Counted from the first letter of the stretch, positions 42,686 through 53,465 are shown. The stretch is DNA of 64,000 nt from an uncultured Clostridia bacterium (GCA_947629675.1 CANREM010000007.1:1-64000); one strand, 5' to 3'. Translations and numbers: made by a program. The notes: a model not told the origin generated them from the sequence alone.

Positions 42686-45487
42686 ATGCATCATTTCCGT
42701 CTGCAATTTGCATATCCGTGGGCACCATGGCTCTTCTTCCTGCTCGTTCCCGCGCTCGCCGTCATGCTCTTTCTGTATTTCAGGCAGAACAAGCGGTACA
42801 GGAGGACGCGCAACCGTGTCATCTCCATGGTGCTGCACATGCTCGTCATGACGCTCTCCGTCACCGTACTCACGGGGCTTGTCTTTGTGTATGACGTCGT
42901 CAATCTCAACAACGAGGTATTGCTCCTCGTCGACCTCTCGGACACCGAGCAAGGGGCGGAGGAGGTTCGCGACGCCTTCCTCGGAGACGTCATCCGCGAC
43001 TGTGGCTACGACGGGTTCAAAGTGGGCATCGTGACCTTCGGGTTCACACAGGAGTACGCCGTGCCCTTCACCTATGATACGGACAAAGTCCTCGAGACCT
43101 ACCATGCCGCGCCCCTTCCCGATACGACGGCGACGGACATCGCGGCGGCACTCACCTTCTCACGGGGACTTTTCGAGAACCCCGAGACCTCCAAGATCGT
43201 CCTCATCACCGACGGCATGGAGACGGACGAGGATGCGAACACCGTCATCCGTTCGATCGCGGCGCAGGGCACCAAGGTGGATTGCGTCCGCCTTCCCTCC
43301 GCGCTGGAGGGAGACACGGCGCGGGTGACGGGCATGACCTTCCCCGACTATCACCTCGAAGTGGGGGATCCGTGCAGGATCGCCGTCTCCGTCACAAGCG
43401 ACAGGGCGCAGAATGCCACCGTCGACCTCTATGACAACGGCGAAAAGGTCGCCACATCGGGAGTACAGTCTCTTGCCGTCGGGACACAGGCGGTCTATTT
43501 CGACGTCACCTTCGAAGAGGGGGGCCTGCATGAGATGTCCGCCCGCATCTCCGCCCCGGAGGACGGTTTTGACGCAAACGACAACTTTACTTCCTATTAT
43601 TATATCGAAGTTTTCAACAAGGTCCTCGTCCTCGAGGAATTCGAGGGGAATTCCGAGGAACTTGAGGCCCTTCTTCGGGAGGACGGCGCGGACTATGAAG
43701 TGACAAAACTCAACTTCGAGACGGACAGCGACAAGATCCCCAAGAGTTTGGACGCCCTGCGCGCCTACGATCAGGTGATCTTGAATAACGTCGCACAGGC
43801 CGACCTTCCCGCGGGATTCGAAGATCTGCTCTTTGAATATGTCTATGACTGCGGCGGCGGACTGTTTACGCTCGGAGGAAGGGAGGAGGACGGTTTGGTC
43901 GCGCATGCCTACAACCGGCAGGACCTTCTGGGCACCCGCCTTCAGCAGATGCTCCCCGTGCAGGCGATCGACTATACGCCGCCCGTCGGGGTGATCATCA
44001 TCATCGACATCTCGTCGAGCATGGACAACGAGTTCGGCGGGCTGACCAAGCGCAAATGGGCGACGGAGGGTGCGTACGAATGCCTCGGTGCCCTCACGGA
44101 TCGGGATTATTGCGGCATCATGACGCTGGATACGAACTATGCCAAGATCCTCTCTCCCACCCCCTGCACCCAGCTCGACGTCATCCGCGATGCGATCTAT
44201 GAGGTGGCTGACCTCGACGGGGGCATGACGCAGTATGCGGACGCCATCGATAGCGCGGGACAGGAACTCGTTACGCTCAAGAACGTCGACCGCCGCCACG
44301 TCATCCTCATCACGGACAGCCAGCCGACGGAGCCGGAGGACAGATATCTCCCGCTCATCAAGCAATACTATGAAAGAAACGCGATCACGTTCTCCACGGT
44401 CGGCATCGGGGTCACGGACAGCGACCCGGCGTCGAACAAGATCAAGAGGATCGCAGAGGAAGGGCACGGCAGGGCACACTTCTACGACCTCTCCAACCGG
44501 GATAAATTGCTTACGGATATGATCGGGGACGTGCAGGCAGAACACATCGAAGAACTGCAGGAGGGAGATTTCTCCCCCGGCGTTTCCGATGCTCTTTCAC
44601 CCCTTCTGCGGGGCGTGGAGCTATCGGACGGGAAGCTCGGCGGGACGCTCGGCGGCTTCTACGGCGTGCGCGTGCGTTCGAGCGCGGAGCTTGTCCTCGT
44701 CGGCGAATACGACGTCCCGATCTATGCGCAGTGGAAATTCGGCGCGGGGAAGGTCGGCAGCTTTATGTCCGATCTCCACGGGAAGTGGGCGGAAGGGTTC
44801 CTTGCGGACGGCGGCGCGAAGCGGTTCCTTCTCAACGCCGTCAACGGCCTCATGCCCGTCTCGAATATCCGCCCGAAGAGCATCTCCGCCACCCTCACCG
44901 AGGGGAACTACATCAACCGTCTCAGCATCTTCTCCGACCTGAAGGAAGGGGAGAGCATCCGTGCTGTCCTCACGCCCGTCTCCGGGGAGGGAGAGGATAT
45001 CTCCCTGAATGCGACGGGAGATGCTACAAGCAACGTCTACGTCCTCTCCGCGCTCGGCAGTGAGAACGGCTTCAGCCGCGCCACCTTCATCATCAAGGAG
45101 GCGGGAGTGTATCGCATCCGCATCGAGAAGGTGGACGCCGCGGGAAATGCGGATGAAAACGAGACGGTCACCTTGTATAGATCCTTTGCCTACTCCAAGG
45201 AATACGACGCGGAAGAGGGGGATGCAGACCTTGCGAAGAAACTTGCCGCGCTTGCGGAGAGCGGCGGAGGAACGCTCATCGGGGACCTCTCCGATCCCTA
45301 TGAGATCTTCGAAAACTTCGATATCTATCTCACGCGGAAATTTGACCCGACAGTTCTCTTCATCTCTCTCGCCATGGCTCTCTTCCTTCTCGATATCGTC
45401 GTGAGGAAATTCCGCTTCAAGTGGCCGCACGAGATCGTGCGGGAGCGTAGGGCGCGCAAAGAAGCAGAAAATAAGGAGGAGAAATGA
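42686..45487 (+). CDS. Large membrane-anchored protein with two vWA-type domains
   Basis: This 933-aa protein has two N-terminal helices (about 14-34 and 45-72). A first vWA-like domain (about 78-215) has a variant metal site DLSDT and a VLITDGMETDED strand. A second, canonical vWA domain (about 434-600) has IDISSSMD and LITDSQPTEPEDR. A C-terminal helix (about 885-905) precedes a Lys/Glu-rich tail. The middle parts resemble the BatA-type and glutamine-amidotransferase-like exported vWA proteins of MoxR operons. The ATG at 42686 has AGGAGGGGAGAG; the track's GTG at 42641 overlaps the upstream gene. The stop overlaps the next gene (ATGA). Confidence 0.87.
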   Translation: MHHFRLQFAYPWAPWLFFLLVPALAVMLFLYFRQNKRYRRTRNRVISMVLHMLVMTLSVTVLTGLVFVYDVVNLNNEVLLLVDLSDTEQGAEEVRDAFLGDVIRDCGYDGFKVGIVTFGFTQEYAVPFTYDTDKVLETYHAAPLPDTTATDIAAALTFSRGLFENPETSKIVLITDGMETDEDANTVIRSIAAQGTKVDCVRLPSALEGDTARVTGMTFPDYHLEVGDPCRIAVSVTSDRAQNATVDLYDNGEKVATSGVQSLAVGTQAVYFDVTFEEGGLHEMSARISAPEDGFDANDNFTSYYYIEVFNKVLVLEEFEGNSEELEALLREDGADYEVTKLNFETDSDKIPKSLDALRAYDQVILNNVAQADLPAGFEDLLFEYVYDCGGGLFTLGGREEDGLVAHAYNRQDLLGTRLQQMLPVQAIDYTPPVGVIIIIDISSSMDNEFGGLTKRKWATEGAYECLGALTDRDYCGIMTLDTNYAKILSPTPCTQLDVIRDAIYEVADLDGGMTQYADAIDSAGQELVTLKNVDRRHVILITDSQPTEPEDRYLPLIKQYYERNAITFSTVGIGVTDSDPASNKIKRIAEEGHGRAHFYDLSNRDKLLTDMIGDVQAEHIEELQEGDFSPGVSDALSPLLRGVELSDGKLGGTLGGFYGVRVRSSAELVLVGEYDVPIYAQWKFGAGKVGSFMSDLHGKWAEGFLADGGAKRFLLNAVNGLMPVSNIRPKSISATLTEGNYINRLSIFSDLKEGESIRAVLTPVSGEGEDISLNATGDATSNVYVLSALGSENGFSRATFIIKEAGVYRIRIEKVDAAGNADENETVTLYRSFAYSKEYDAEEGDADLAKKLAALAESGGGTLIGDLSDPYEIFENFDIYLTRKFDPTVLFISLAMALFLLDIVVRKFRFKWPHEIVRERRARKEAENKEEK

Positions 45488-48354
45488 TGAAACGTAAAAG
45501 TCTGTTCTTCATCCTTCTTCTTGTCATCTTCTCCCTCGTTCTCGGCATGACGGCATGCGGCGGAAGAAAATTGGAGACGCCGCGCATCTACGGCATCAGC
45601 GACGAGGACTTGCTCACATGGTCCGAAGTGGAGGATGCCCGCCAATATGAGATCGAGATCGTAAACCCCGCGGGCGGACAGCCGAGGACGGAGATCGTCC
45701 GCAGGACGAGTTTTTCCCTCTCGGGACTTGAAGAGGGGGACTATGAGATCCGCATCCGTGCGACGGGAGGGAGCAGGAATGCCGTCACCTCCGATTGGTC
45801 GGCAAGGGAATTCTTCCAAAAGGGACACGAATCGGGTATGCTGTATACCCTCATCGCACAGGGAACGGAATATGCCGTCAAGAGCGTCGGCTCCGCGGAG
45901 GGCGAGGTCGTCATCGAGGACGAATACCGCAAGAAACCCGTCACGGAGATCTCCGCATCCGCCTTCCGCGCCGCCAACCATGTGACGGGCGTCAAGGTGG
46001 GGAAAAATGTGCGCACGGTGGGCGACAATGCCTTCTACAACTGCGCTGCCCTCACGCGGGTGGAACTTCCCGACAGCGTCACTGCGATCGGAAAGTCCGC
46101 CTTTCAGGTGTGCGGGAAGCTCGAAAGCGTCCGCCTTCCGTCCGCACTTACCGCCATTCCCGAATATCTCTTCGCCTACTGCCGCGCGCTCTCCTCGGTT
46201 GAGATCCCCGAAGGCGTCACATCCATCGGCGAATCCGCCTTCTACGGCTGTTCCGCCCTCATGGAGATCGTCTTGCCCGAGAGCGTGGAGCGGGTGGGCG
46301 AGTACGCCTTTGCCACGGCGAACGCCCTCCGAAGGGTGCGGTTCGGAAGCAAACTTCAAAACATCGGCCCGCATGCCTTCTATGCGGATCCCGCCCTTGA
46401 AACGCTCGAATTTTCTCCTCTCGAAGGGGAGATGGCGATCGGGGACGAGGCTTTCTCCAAATGCACCGCCCTCAAAGAGATCTCTCTTCCCGAGGGAACG
46501 GCGGGCATCGGAAACAATGCCTTTCTTTCCTGCAAACAGCTCGCAGCCGTCACCCTTCCCGCGACGGTGAAAAAGATCGCCGCATACGCCTTTGACGGCA
46601 CCGCGCTCTACAAGATGCAGGAGGAAAACGGTCTCATCTATGCCGGCAAATGGATCGTCGGGGCGACGCAAGAGCTAAAGCGCGGCAAGCCGCAGGGGGG
46701 CACCGCCGAGGGCGAGGAGGAGAAGCTGCGCTTCTCGCTCGTATCCGAAGATTTCAACGGGGTCTCCTTCACGGATGACATCGTGAAGGTCAGATCGGAT
46801 ACCGTCGGCATCGCGTCCAACTGCTTTGCACAGTGCAGTGCCCTTCAGGCGGTGAGACTGACGGGCGTCCGCTATCTCTGTTCGTACAGCTTCTATCAGG
46901 ATCCCACCCTGACCGACGTCCTTCTTCCGGGCGCAGAGATCGTCTCCGAATATGCCTTTGCGGATTGCAGATCTCTCGGCAACCTGAGATTTCATGTGAG
47001 TTTCAAGGAAAACATCACCCTGAAGGAGATCGAGAGCTACGCCTTCTACAACTGTTCGGGGCTGAATTGCCAGGAGGTGGAAGCTCCCGGAACGCTCACC
47101 CGTATCGGCACCTACGCCTTCTACGGGACACAGCCCTATCTGATGAAAGACGAGCAGGCAAGGGGCCTCGTCTATTTCGGGGATTGGGTGGTCGGTTACT
47201 TCGATAAATTTTCCGAGATCGTCTTAAAAGAGAACACGCGCGGCATCGCAGACTATGCCTTCTATAACGATGATATCGTTACGACGGTCAGGGCCTCCTC
47301 CGTCGGGATCGTCGGGCGGGGAGCGTTCGCAAACTGCTACGATCTCCTCAATGTGAGTTTCGGGCGCAATGTCAGAGAGATCCCCGACTATGCCTTCCGC
47401 AACTGTGCGGCCATGATCAATATCAGCCTTCCCATCCGCCTCGAGCGCGTCGGGAAGTATGCCTATGAGAACTGTGTCGCCCTCCTTCAGGCGGATGCGG
47501 AGGGGACCGCTCTCACGCAAGTGGACGAGGGCGCGTTCTATGGCTGCACCCTCCTCGGGAAAGTCACCCTCCCCGAGACCGTCGAAGAGATCGGGGCGTA
47601 CGCCTTCTACAAGACCGCCCTCACCTCTTTGGAACTTCCCGCATCCGTGCGGACGGTGGGAGAGCGGGCGTTTGCGATGGACACTGCCCTCGAGAGCGTC
47701 ATCCTGCATGAAGGACTTCTCGAGATCGGCGACTTCGCCTTTCGCGGGTGCAGCAGTCTTGCTTCCATCGACCTTCCTGCGACCCTTTCAAAGATCGGAA
47801 GATACGCCTTCTATCAGTGTACCGCCTTGAGATCGGTCACATTCCGGGAGGGGCTTGAGGAGATCGGCGAGTACGCCTTTGCGGGGGATATCGCCCTCGG
47901 GAGCGTCCGCTTCCCCGCGACCCTTTCAAAGATCGGAAGCTACGCCTTCCGCGGCTGTGAAGCTCTCACCTATGCCGTCCTGCCGGGGACTGCGGTCTCC
48001 GTCGGCAAGCACGCTTTCAACGGATGCGGGAAGCTCACCTTCTATACGGAAAACACGAATGCCGCCGACATGGCCGGGCAGTGGAATTCCTCCTACTGTC
48101 CCATCGTACTCGGCTGCACCTTCGGGGAGGAGGGATATCTCATTTCCGTAACGACGGCGGGCGTCGTCAATCCCTATTGCTTCTTCGGGCTTTCGGCTCC
48201 CGTGCGCGAAGGGTACACCTTTGCGGGCTGGGCAGAAGCGGCGGATGCAACAGAGGCGGAATATTCTTTGGATGAGATCTGCGATCTTCCCGCGGGCAGG
48301 ACGCTCTATGCGTTATGGACCGCTCTTCCCGAAGAGGGAGAAAATTTACAATAA
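45484..48354 (+). CDS. BspA-like LRR surface lipoprotein (956 aa)
   Basis: The lipoprotein signal has lipobox MTAC (Cys about 25). A fibronectin-III-like domain (about 32-115) precedes an LRR_5 array from about 130 to 880 (for example SVTAIGKSAFQVCGKLESVRLP). A C-terminal InlB-type B-repeat (TFAGWAEAADATEAEY...TLYALW, about 885-950) ends it, so the order of LRR and B-repeat is reversed relative to the giant protein. The ATG overlaps the stop of the vWA gene, and a second ATG follows immediately; AGGAGG supports either. Its place inside the MoxR/vWA operon suggests a functional tie to that machinery. Confidence 0.92.
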   Translation: MMKRKSLFFILLLVIFSLVLGMTACGGRKLETPRIYGISDEDLLTWSEVEDARQYEIEIVNPAGGQPRTEIVRRTSFSLSGLEEGDYEIRIRATGGSRNAVTSDWSAREFFQKGHESGMLYTLIAQGTEYAVKSVGSAEGEVVIEDEYRKKPVTEISASAFRAANHVTGVKVGKNVRTVGDNAFYNCAALTRVELPDSVTAIGKSAFQVCGKLESVRLPSALTAIPEYLFAYCRALSSVEIPEGVTSIGESAFYGCSALMEIVLPESVERVGEYAFATANALRRVRFGSKLQNIGPHAFYADPALETLEFSPLEGEMAIGDEAFSKCTALKEISLPEGTAGIGNNAFLSCKQLAAVTLPATVKKIAAYAFDGTALYKMQEENGLIYAGKWIVGATQELKRGKPQGGTAEGEEEKLRFSLVSEDFNGVSFTDDIVKVRSDTVGIASNCFAQCSALQAVRLTGVRYLCSYSFYQDPTLTDVLLPGAEIVSEYAFADCRSLGNLRFHVSFKENITLKEIESYAFYNCSGLNCQEVEAPGTLTRIGTYAFYGTQPYLMKDEQARGLVYFGDWVVGYFDKFSEIVLKENTRGIADYAFYNDDIVTTVRASSVGIVGRGAFANCYDLLNVSFGRNVREIPDYAFRNCAAMINISLPIRLERVGKYAYENCVALLQADAEGTALTQVDEGAFYGCTLLGKVTLPETVEEIGAYAFYKTALTSLELPASVRTVGERAFAMDTALESVILHEGLLEIGDFAFRGCSSLASIDLPATLSKIGRYAFYQCTALRSVTFREGLEEIGEYAFAGDIALGSVRFPATLSKIGSYAFRGCEALTYAVLPGTAVSVGKHAFNGCGKLTFYTENTNAADMAGQWNSSYCPIVLGCTFGEEGYLISVTTAGVVNPYCFFGLSAPVREGYTFAGWAEAADATEAEYSLDEICDLPAGRTLYALWTALPEEGENLQ

Positions 48355-48377
48355 CCCTTGCAAAAGGAGACATCGAT

Positions 48378-51300
48378 ATGAAACGGAAAACAAGGATCTT
48401 TTTGGCTGCGTTTCTCGCGCTCATCGCCGCGCTCTGCCTGTTTGCGGCATGCGGCGGCGGGAAGAAGGTCAAGCTCTCCTTCGAGCCAAACGGCGGGCAC
48501 ATGGAGAGGACCTCTTACTCGGTCAAAGTCGGGGAGGAGTTCACCCTGCCCGAGCCGGAGCGCGACGGCTATGCGTTCGAAGGCTGGTACGAAAGCGAGA
48601 ATTATAACGGGGCAAAGGCTCCCTCCGTCGTCACGGCCGAAAAGAATACGAAGTACTATGCAAAATGGTCGCAGCTCTTCAAGGTCACCTTCGACCTCGG
48701 CGGCGGAACGATGACAGTCGGCGAAGTCCCCGTCGCGGAGGGGGCCAACCTTCTCTCCGCGCTCACCTCCGCGCTGGACGGCAAAGTTCCCCAAAAGAGC
48801 GATCACCTCTTCGGAGAATGGCTGCTTTCGGGCAACCCCGTCACGGAAAGCACCGTCATGCCGAAAAACAATATCACCCTCACCGCGCACTACAAGGTCA
48901 AATGCACCGTCGAAGTGTATCTTCAGGGCGCGAACGGCTATGAGAAGGGGGAGACGCAGACGGAATACGCTTATGCGGGGACTTCATATACGCCCGTATT
49001 CCTTCCCGAAGGGTATGAGCTGAACCCCGACGCAGCCGGGTCCGTTGTGACGAAAACGGTCTCCGAGAATGCCGCCGATAACGCGTTCGTACTCTACTTC
49101 GACCGCGCACGCATCACCGTGACCTATATCGCCGATCTTCCCGGGGATGAGACCGCCCAGCCCGCCGTCCGCACCTATTCGTACGGAGAGAGCGTCACCG
49201 CCCCCGAGATCTTCGGGCAAAGCGGCTACCTCTTCCTCGGCTGGGCGGCGGAGGAGGGCGGCGAAGTCCTCTATCACACGGATGCCATTGCAAGCCGTCT
49301 GCACGGCGAAGGGGCACCCGAGGCGGACAGCTTTACAGCCGAAAAGAGCATGACGCTCTACGGCGTGTGGGCAAAGGCCTATCTCGACGTCTTTCACGGG
49401 AGCGACTTCCTCTACCTCGATCCCGAGGAGCCGTCAGCAGCCTATCTCGAGCGCGGCGGCATCCTCTTCAAGGGGAGCTACCGTGCATCGACAAAACTCT
49501 TCACCTTCAACGAAGATTCAACGAATACGATCGACGGGAAGATCGTCGGCGAGGGCGCGTTCGTCCTCTACAGCGAGGCCCGTCTCGGGCGCGTCAGTAC
49601 CCTCTATCAGAACAACGCGCTCGAGGAAAGCGTCCATCTCACCTTTGACGAATACAACGGCGTGACCTACAGAAGGGACACGGATCTTTCCGAAGGGACG
49701 TATACCGTCGACGATGAGGGCGAATATGTCGCCACCTTCACATCGGGGCCTCTTTCGGGCAAGACGCGCGTCTTTCTCCTCGGCACCCTCACGCGGATCA
49801 CCGATGAGGGGGCAACGGACGAACGCTCCGTCTTTATGGAACGCAACGAAGAGGAGTTCGCCATCGGCAGGCTCGTACACTACTATGTGCTTGAGAACGG
49901 CGTCTACAACTCCATCGCTCCCTACGACAGCATCACCTTCAACGGCTTCGGCGTGTGCAGTTATGTAGACCAAAACGGCGAGACACAGTACTATTATTAT
50001 GAGAAAAACGAGGACGGCACCTACGACCTCCTCTACTCCGACCGGGAAAACGTCTTTATGACCGTCTCCCTCGACGGGGACGGCGAGGGATATTGGACAT
50101 ATTCCTCCGCCCTCGATACGTGCTACTCTCTCAAAGACGGCGGTACGCTCGAGCTTGACGGATGCGGCAAGGGCAAATATACGGATAAGGACGGCACCCT
50201 CTTCGAGGGCTACTTCATGACCGCCGAGTCCGCCTTCGGGGGAAGCATCATCCGTCTCTTCAAAATAGAGGATCCGACGGGCGGCTATACCTTCCTCGTC
50301 ACGCCCATCATCGTCCCCGGCATCCCCACGCCCATGGGATATGAGACGGAGATCGTCCCGAACGGCTACGGCGAATATCACTATTGCGACGCATCTTCCG
50401 TCTACTATGCACCTCTCATCGTCATGGACGAAGAGGGGGAGGGGACGGCCAAACTCTACGGCTATATGAGCGACCAGAGCTACGCACTCGTCGCCCGCGG
50501 GAAGTATACCTATGACGCAAAGCTGATGCGCTATACCTTCACCGCGGAAACATATCCCGAGATCATGCCCGACATCCTCACAAGCCCCTTCGACGTGAGG
50601 GAAGTGAAGTCCTTCGTATTCGGGCTTGGCATTCGCGCAACTTCCACCTCCACCCGTCAGATCGCCTATTGGTACGAGATGACGCTCAAGAATGAAAGCA
50701 AAGAGGTATATTCCGAGACCTATAAGAATGGGGACGCGGAACTTACTTTCATCGGCGCGGTCGTCATCTATAAGGACGCGAGTGGAAACGTACGCTCAGG
50801 CTCCTTCATCGAGGACTACGAGGGCTACACCGCGGTCGTTCTCTCCAACGGTCAAAGGGAACCCACCGTCCTCATCGTCGATCTCGACGAAGAGGCGGGG
50901 ACATTCTCCGTCATCTCGGGGTTTGTCGGCACCTACAACGCCCTCACGGCAAACGGCTCGGGCGCGGACGGCGACACCCTCCGCTTCACGGGCAACGGGC
51001 AGGAGGCGATCTACACGCAGAAGGCGCAGGAGGAAGAGGGCGAGGATACCGTCTACAACGGCACTTACCGGACGACGGGCGAATACAAGGGGCAGGCCCC
51101 CATCTATGTATTTACGGCGGACGGACTTTCTTTCCGCTTCATCATGGTCGGTTCCTCTTCATCGAGCTACTTTGCCCGTTTTGCGGAGGACACCGCGGGA
51201 GAATACTTCGAAGCGGAAGAAAAAGAAGGCCAATATGTCCAAAAGGAGGGCGGCACGACCTTGCGTCTGGACGGCTACGGCATCGAGGCCGTCTATACCC

Positions 51301-53465
51301 CCAAGGAGGGCGATCCCATCGAGGGGAACTACAGCTACGCGGACGGCGTCGTCGAATTGCTCGTCGCGAACGAGCAGGGCACGGTCGTCGGCAGGATCGT
51401 CTTTGACCTCCGCGGCGGCAAGCTGTTCACGGCCCGCGGCGGCGAGGCGGACACCTACTTCCTCGCAGACAATCAGGAGGTGAAAAACCTCGGCTTCATT
51501 CTCGACGGCTACGGCCACCTTCAGGTCTATACGACGGTGCGGGACAACGAGGGGAGCAGAGTGGAATTCATCGACAGAGAGGGCACTTACGCCCGCAACG
51601 GCAATTCCTATCTTCTCAGCTATCGTGAAAACAATGCACCCGTTGAGGTCAAGGGGCACAGCGGATATCTCACGCTCGGCGGCAACATGTACCGCTGTAT
51701 CATCGCCGAACATCCCGAGTCCGCCCGCAGCTATGTGTGCGAGGAGGACCTCACCGTCATCACCCTCGACGGCTACGGCGGCGCGACGAGGTATAAGGCG
51801 GACGGGGGCGTCGAGGAGGGCTTCTATACCCTCATCACAGAGGGCATGTTCTACTATACCAACGGCGGCGATGCGAACTCCTTTGACGGCTGCATCTACC
51901 ACTATGACATTGAAAAGGGCGTAGCGGTCGCATCCGACCTCAAGGAGATGGGGTACTACACATCCGACCTCGAGGCCATCCGCTTCTCCGAATACGGCAC
52001 GATGGTCTACAACGACACCAACTATTTCTACGATGTGGATGCGGACGGAAAGGTCACCATCTATCACCGCGGCGGAGACGCACCGAACGTATACGGCTTT
52101 GTGGGCGAGGTTTTCGGCACCTTCGATGCAGAGAAGATCTGGGACGGCAAGACCTACCACCGCTCCTCGAGTGCCAGCGTGCCCTTCGAGCGTGCGAGCG
52201 GAGATGAGGGCAACTATCCCATCATCCAGACGGAGAACGTAGAGGGGGAGGACGGCTCCACGACGGAGAAAAAGACCGCCCTTCAAGTCGAACGTCTCGT
52301 ATTCGCCCCCGCCGGAAGCGGCACCTTCCGCGTGTCCGGCACCGCCACGATCGGCGGCAGGGGATATACTTGCACCGTCGTCAAGGAGACGGACGCCTTC
52401 TATTTCACCGTAGGGAATTTCCGCTTCGACATCACGGTGAATTACAGCGGCTATGACGCCGAGAGCGGGAGCGGAGCAAACGACAATACCTTCACGGTCA
52501 CGGCGATGCACACGCAGATGTCCCTGCGTTCGGAGACCTTCATGTATGAGTATCTCATGCTCTATCTCTACCTCGGCATCCAGATCCCCGATGACTTCGG
52601 TACGATCGACCTTATGAATGAATACAACACGTCGGGCGAGGTGGGAAGACGGTATGTGAATGCAAACTTCGGCGAAGATTCCCTCATGTATGATGCGAAC
52701 GGGAACATCGTCTCCATCCGGGAGAAGGCATACGAATTCGATGAGGAGAGCGGCCTCTACACCGTCGACCTCGGTGAACTTGAGGACGGCTACAGCTACA
52801 TTCTCCGCTTCTATGTGACGACGAGCTTTGTGAGCTTCGGTGCCTCTTATACCTACCGTGTGGCGGGCTTCAACCGTGTGCAGACGCTTGTCAGCGGCGA
52901 ATACACCCTCGAGATCGAGCGCGTCATTGCAAGCGACATGATCGCCATGGGCAGCATCTACTCCGTTCCCACCCTCAAAAAGAACGGCACCTCGATCGTG
53001 ATCGATCCCGAAAAGGACGACGTGGTCCGCAGCGGCGTTGCGAAGATCTGCTTCATCCTGCGCACACAGAACGAAGAGGGGAAGGCCGTCTCCGCCAAGT
53101 ACTTTGTCCTCTCTCTGACGGAGAAGGACGCAGAGATCATGGAAGGGGAGGAGCGCGTTCCCGGCTACGCGCCCTTCGCATCCTTCACCGTGGAAGAAAA
53201 GGAAGCGACGACCCGCTACACCGCGGACGGCAAGAGCTATGTCGACATGACGGCGGACGGGGAAGTTCTGCTCCTTTGCATCGCCTCCGAGGAAGAGGGG
53301 GCTGCTCCCACCTACTACATGCCTTCCGCCACAACGCATAATACGGACGGAAGCTATACGGCGACGGTCTCCGACGTCCTCGACTACACCGTCAGGATCG
53401 AGAGCGACGGAATGGTGACGCTCACCGCCGTCGAAAAGACGCCCGCCCCCGAAGCGGGAGAGTAA
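48378..53465 (+). CDS. Large surface lipoprotein with B-repeats and LDGYG repeats (1,695 aa)
   Basis: The lipobox is FAAC (Cys about 23). InlB-type or MucBP-like B-repeats occupy about 28-335 (FEGWYESENY, FGEWLLSG and FLGWAAEEGG). The remainder is a long beta-rich array built on degenerate units with a LxLDGYG core followed by a xYTxxxG / EGxY segment (LELDGCGKGKYTDKDG, LRLDGYGIEAVYTPKEG, FILDGYGHLQVY, ITLDGYGGATRYKADGG). There is no membrane helix at the C-terminus. The ATG at 48378 has AAAGGAGA 8 nt upstream; the track start at 48315 overlaps the previous gene. It is the last gene of the MoxR/vWA operon, followed by a terminator. The ligand is unknown. Confidence 0.9.
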   Translation: MKRKTRIFLAAFLALIAALCLFAACGGGKKVKLSFEPNGGHMERTSYSVKVGEEFTLPEPERDGYAFEGWYESENYNGAKAPSVVTAEKNTKYYAKWSQLFKVTFDLGGGTMTVGEVPVAEGANLLSALTSALDGKVPQKSDHLFGEWLLSGNPVTESTVMPKNNITLTAHYKVKCTVEVYLQGANGYEKGETQTEYAYAGTSYTPVFLPEGYELNPDAAGSVVTKTVSENAADNAFVLYFDRARITVTYIADLPGDETAQPAVRTYSYGESVTAPEIFGQSGYLFLGWAAEEGGEVLYHTDAIASRLHGEGAPEADSFTAEKSMTLYGVWAKAYLDVFHGSDFLYLDPEEPSAAYLERGGILFKGSYRASTKLFTFNEDSTNTIDGKIVGEGAFVLYSEARLGRVSTLYQNNALEESVHLTFDEYNGVTYRRDTDLSEGTYTVDDEGEYVATFTSGPLSGKTRVFLLGTLTRITDEGATDERSVFMERNEEEFAIGRLVHYYVLENGVYNSIAPYDSITFNGFGVCSYVDQNGETQYYYYEKNEDGTYDLLYSDRENVFMTVSLDGDGEGYWTYSSALDTCYSLKDGGTLELDGCGKGKYTDKDGTLFEGYFMTAESAFGGSIIRLFKIEDPTGGYTFLVTPIIVPGIPTPMGYETEIVPNGYGEYHYCDASSVYYAPLIVMDEEGEGTAKLYGYMSDQSYALVARGKYTYDAKLMRYTFTAETYPEIMPDILTSPFDVREVKSFVFGLGIRATSTSTRQIAYWYEMTLKNESKEVYSETYKNGDAELTFIGAVVIYKDASGNVRSGSFIEDYEGYTAVVLSNGQREPTVLIVDLDEEAGTFSVISGFVGTYNALTANGSGADGDTLRFTGNGQEAIYTQKAQEEEGEDTVYNGTYRTTGEYKGQAPIYVFTADGLSFRFIMVGSSSSSYFARFAEDTAGEYFEAEEKEGQYVQKEGGTTLRLDGYGIEAVYTPKEGDPIEGNYSYADGVVELLVANEQGTVVGRIVFDLRGGKLFTARGGEADTYFLADNQEVKNLGFILDGYGHLQVYTTVRDNEGSRVEFIDREGTYARNGNSYLLSYRENNAPVEVKGHSGYLTLGGNMYRCIIAEHPESARSYVCEEDLTVITLDGYGGATRYKADGGVEEGFYTLITEGMFYYTNGGDANSFDGCIYHYDIEKGVAVASDLKEMGYYTSDLEAIRFSEYGTMVYNDTNYFYDVDADGKVTIYHRGGDAPNVYGFVGEVFGTFDAEKIWDGKTYHRSSSASVPFERASGDEGNYPIIQTENVEGEDGSTTEKKTALQVERLVFAPAGSGTFRVSGTATIGGRGYTCTVVKETDAFYFTVGNFRFDITVNYSGYDAESGSGANDNTFTVTAMHTQMSLRSETFMYEYLMLYLYLGIQIPDDFGTIDLMNEYNTSGEVGRRYVNANFGEDSLMYDANGNIVSIREKAYEFDEESGLYTVDLGELEDGYSYILRFYVTTSFVSFGASYTYRVAGFNRVQTLVSGEYTLEIERVIASDMIAMGSIYSVPTLKKNGTSIVIDPEKDDVVRSGVAKICFILRTQNEEGKAVSAKYFVLSLTEKDAEIMEGEERVPGYAPFASFTVEEKEATTRYTADGKSYVDMTADGEVLLLCIASEEEGAAPTYYMPSATTHNTDGSYTATVSDVLDYTVRIESDGMVTLTAVEKTPAPEAGE

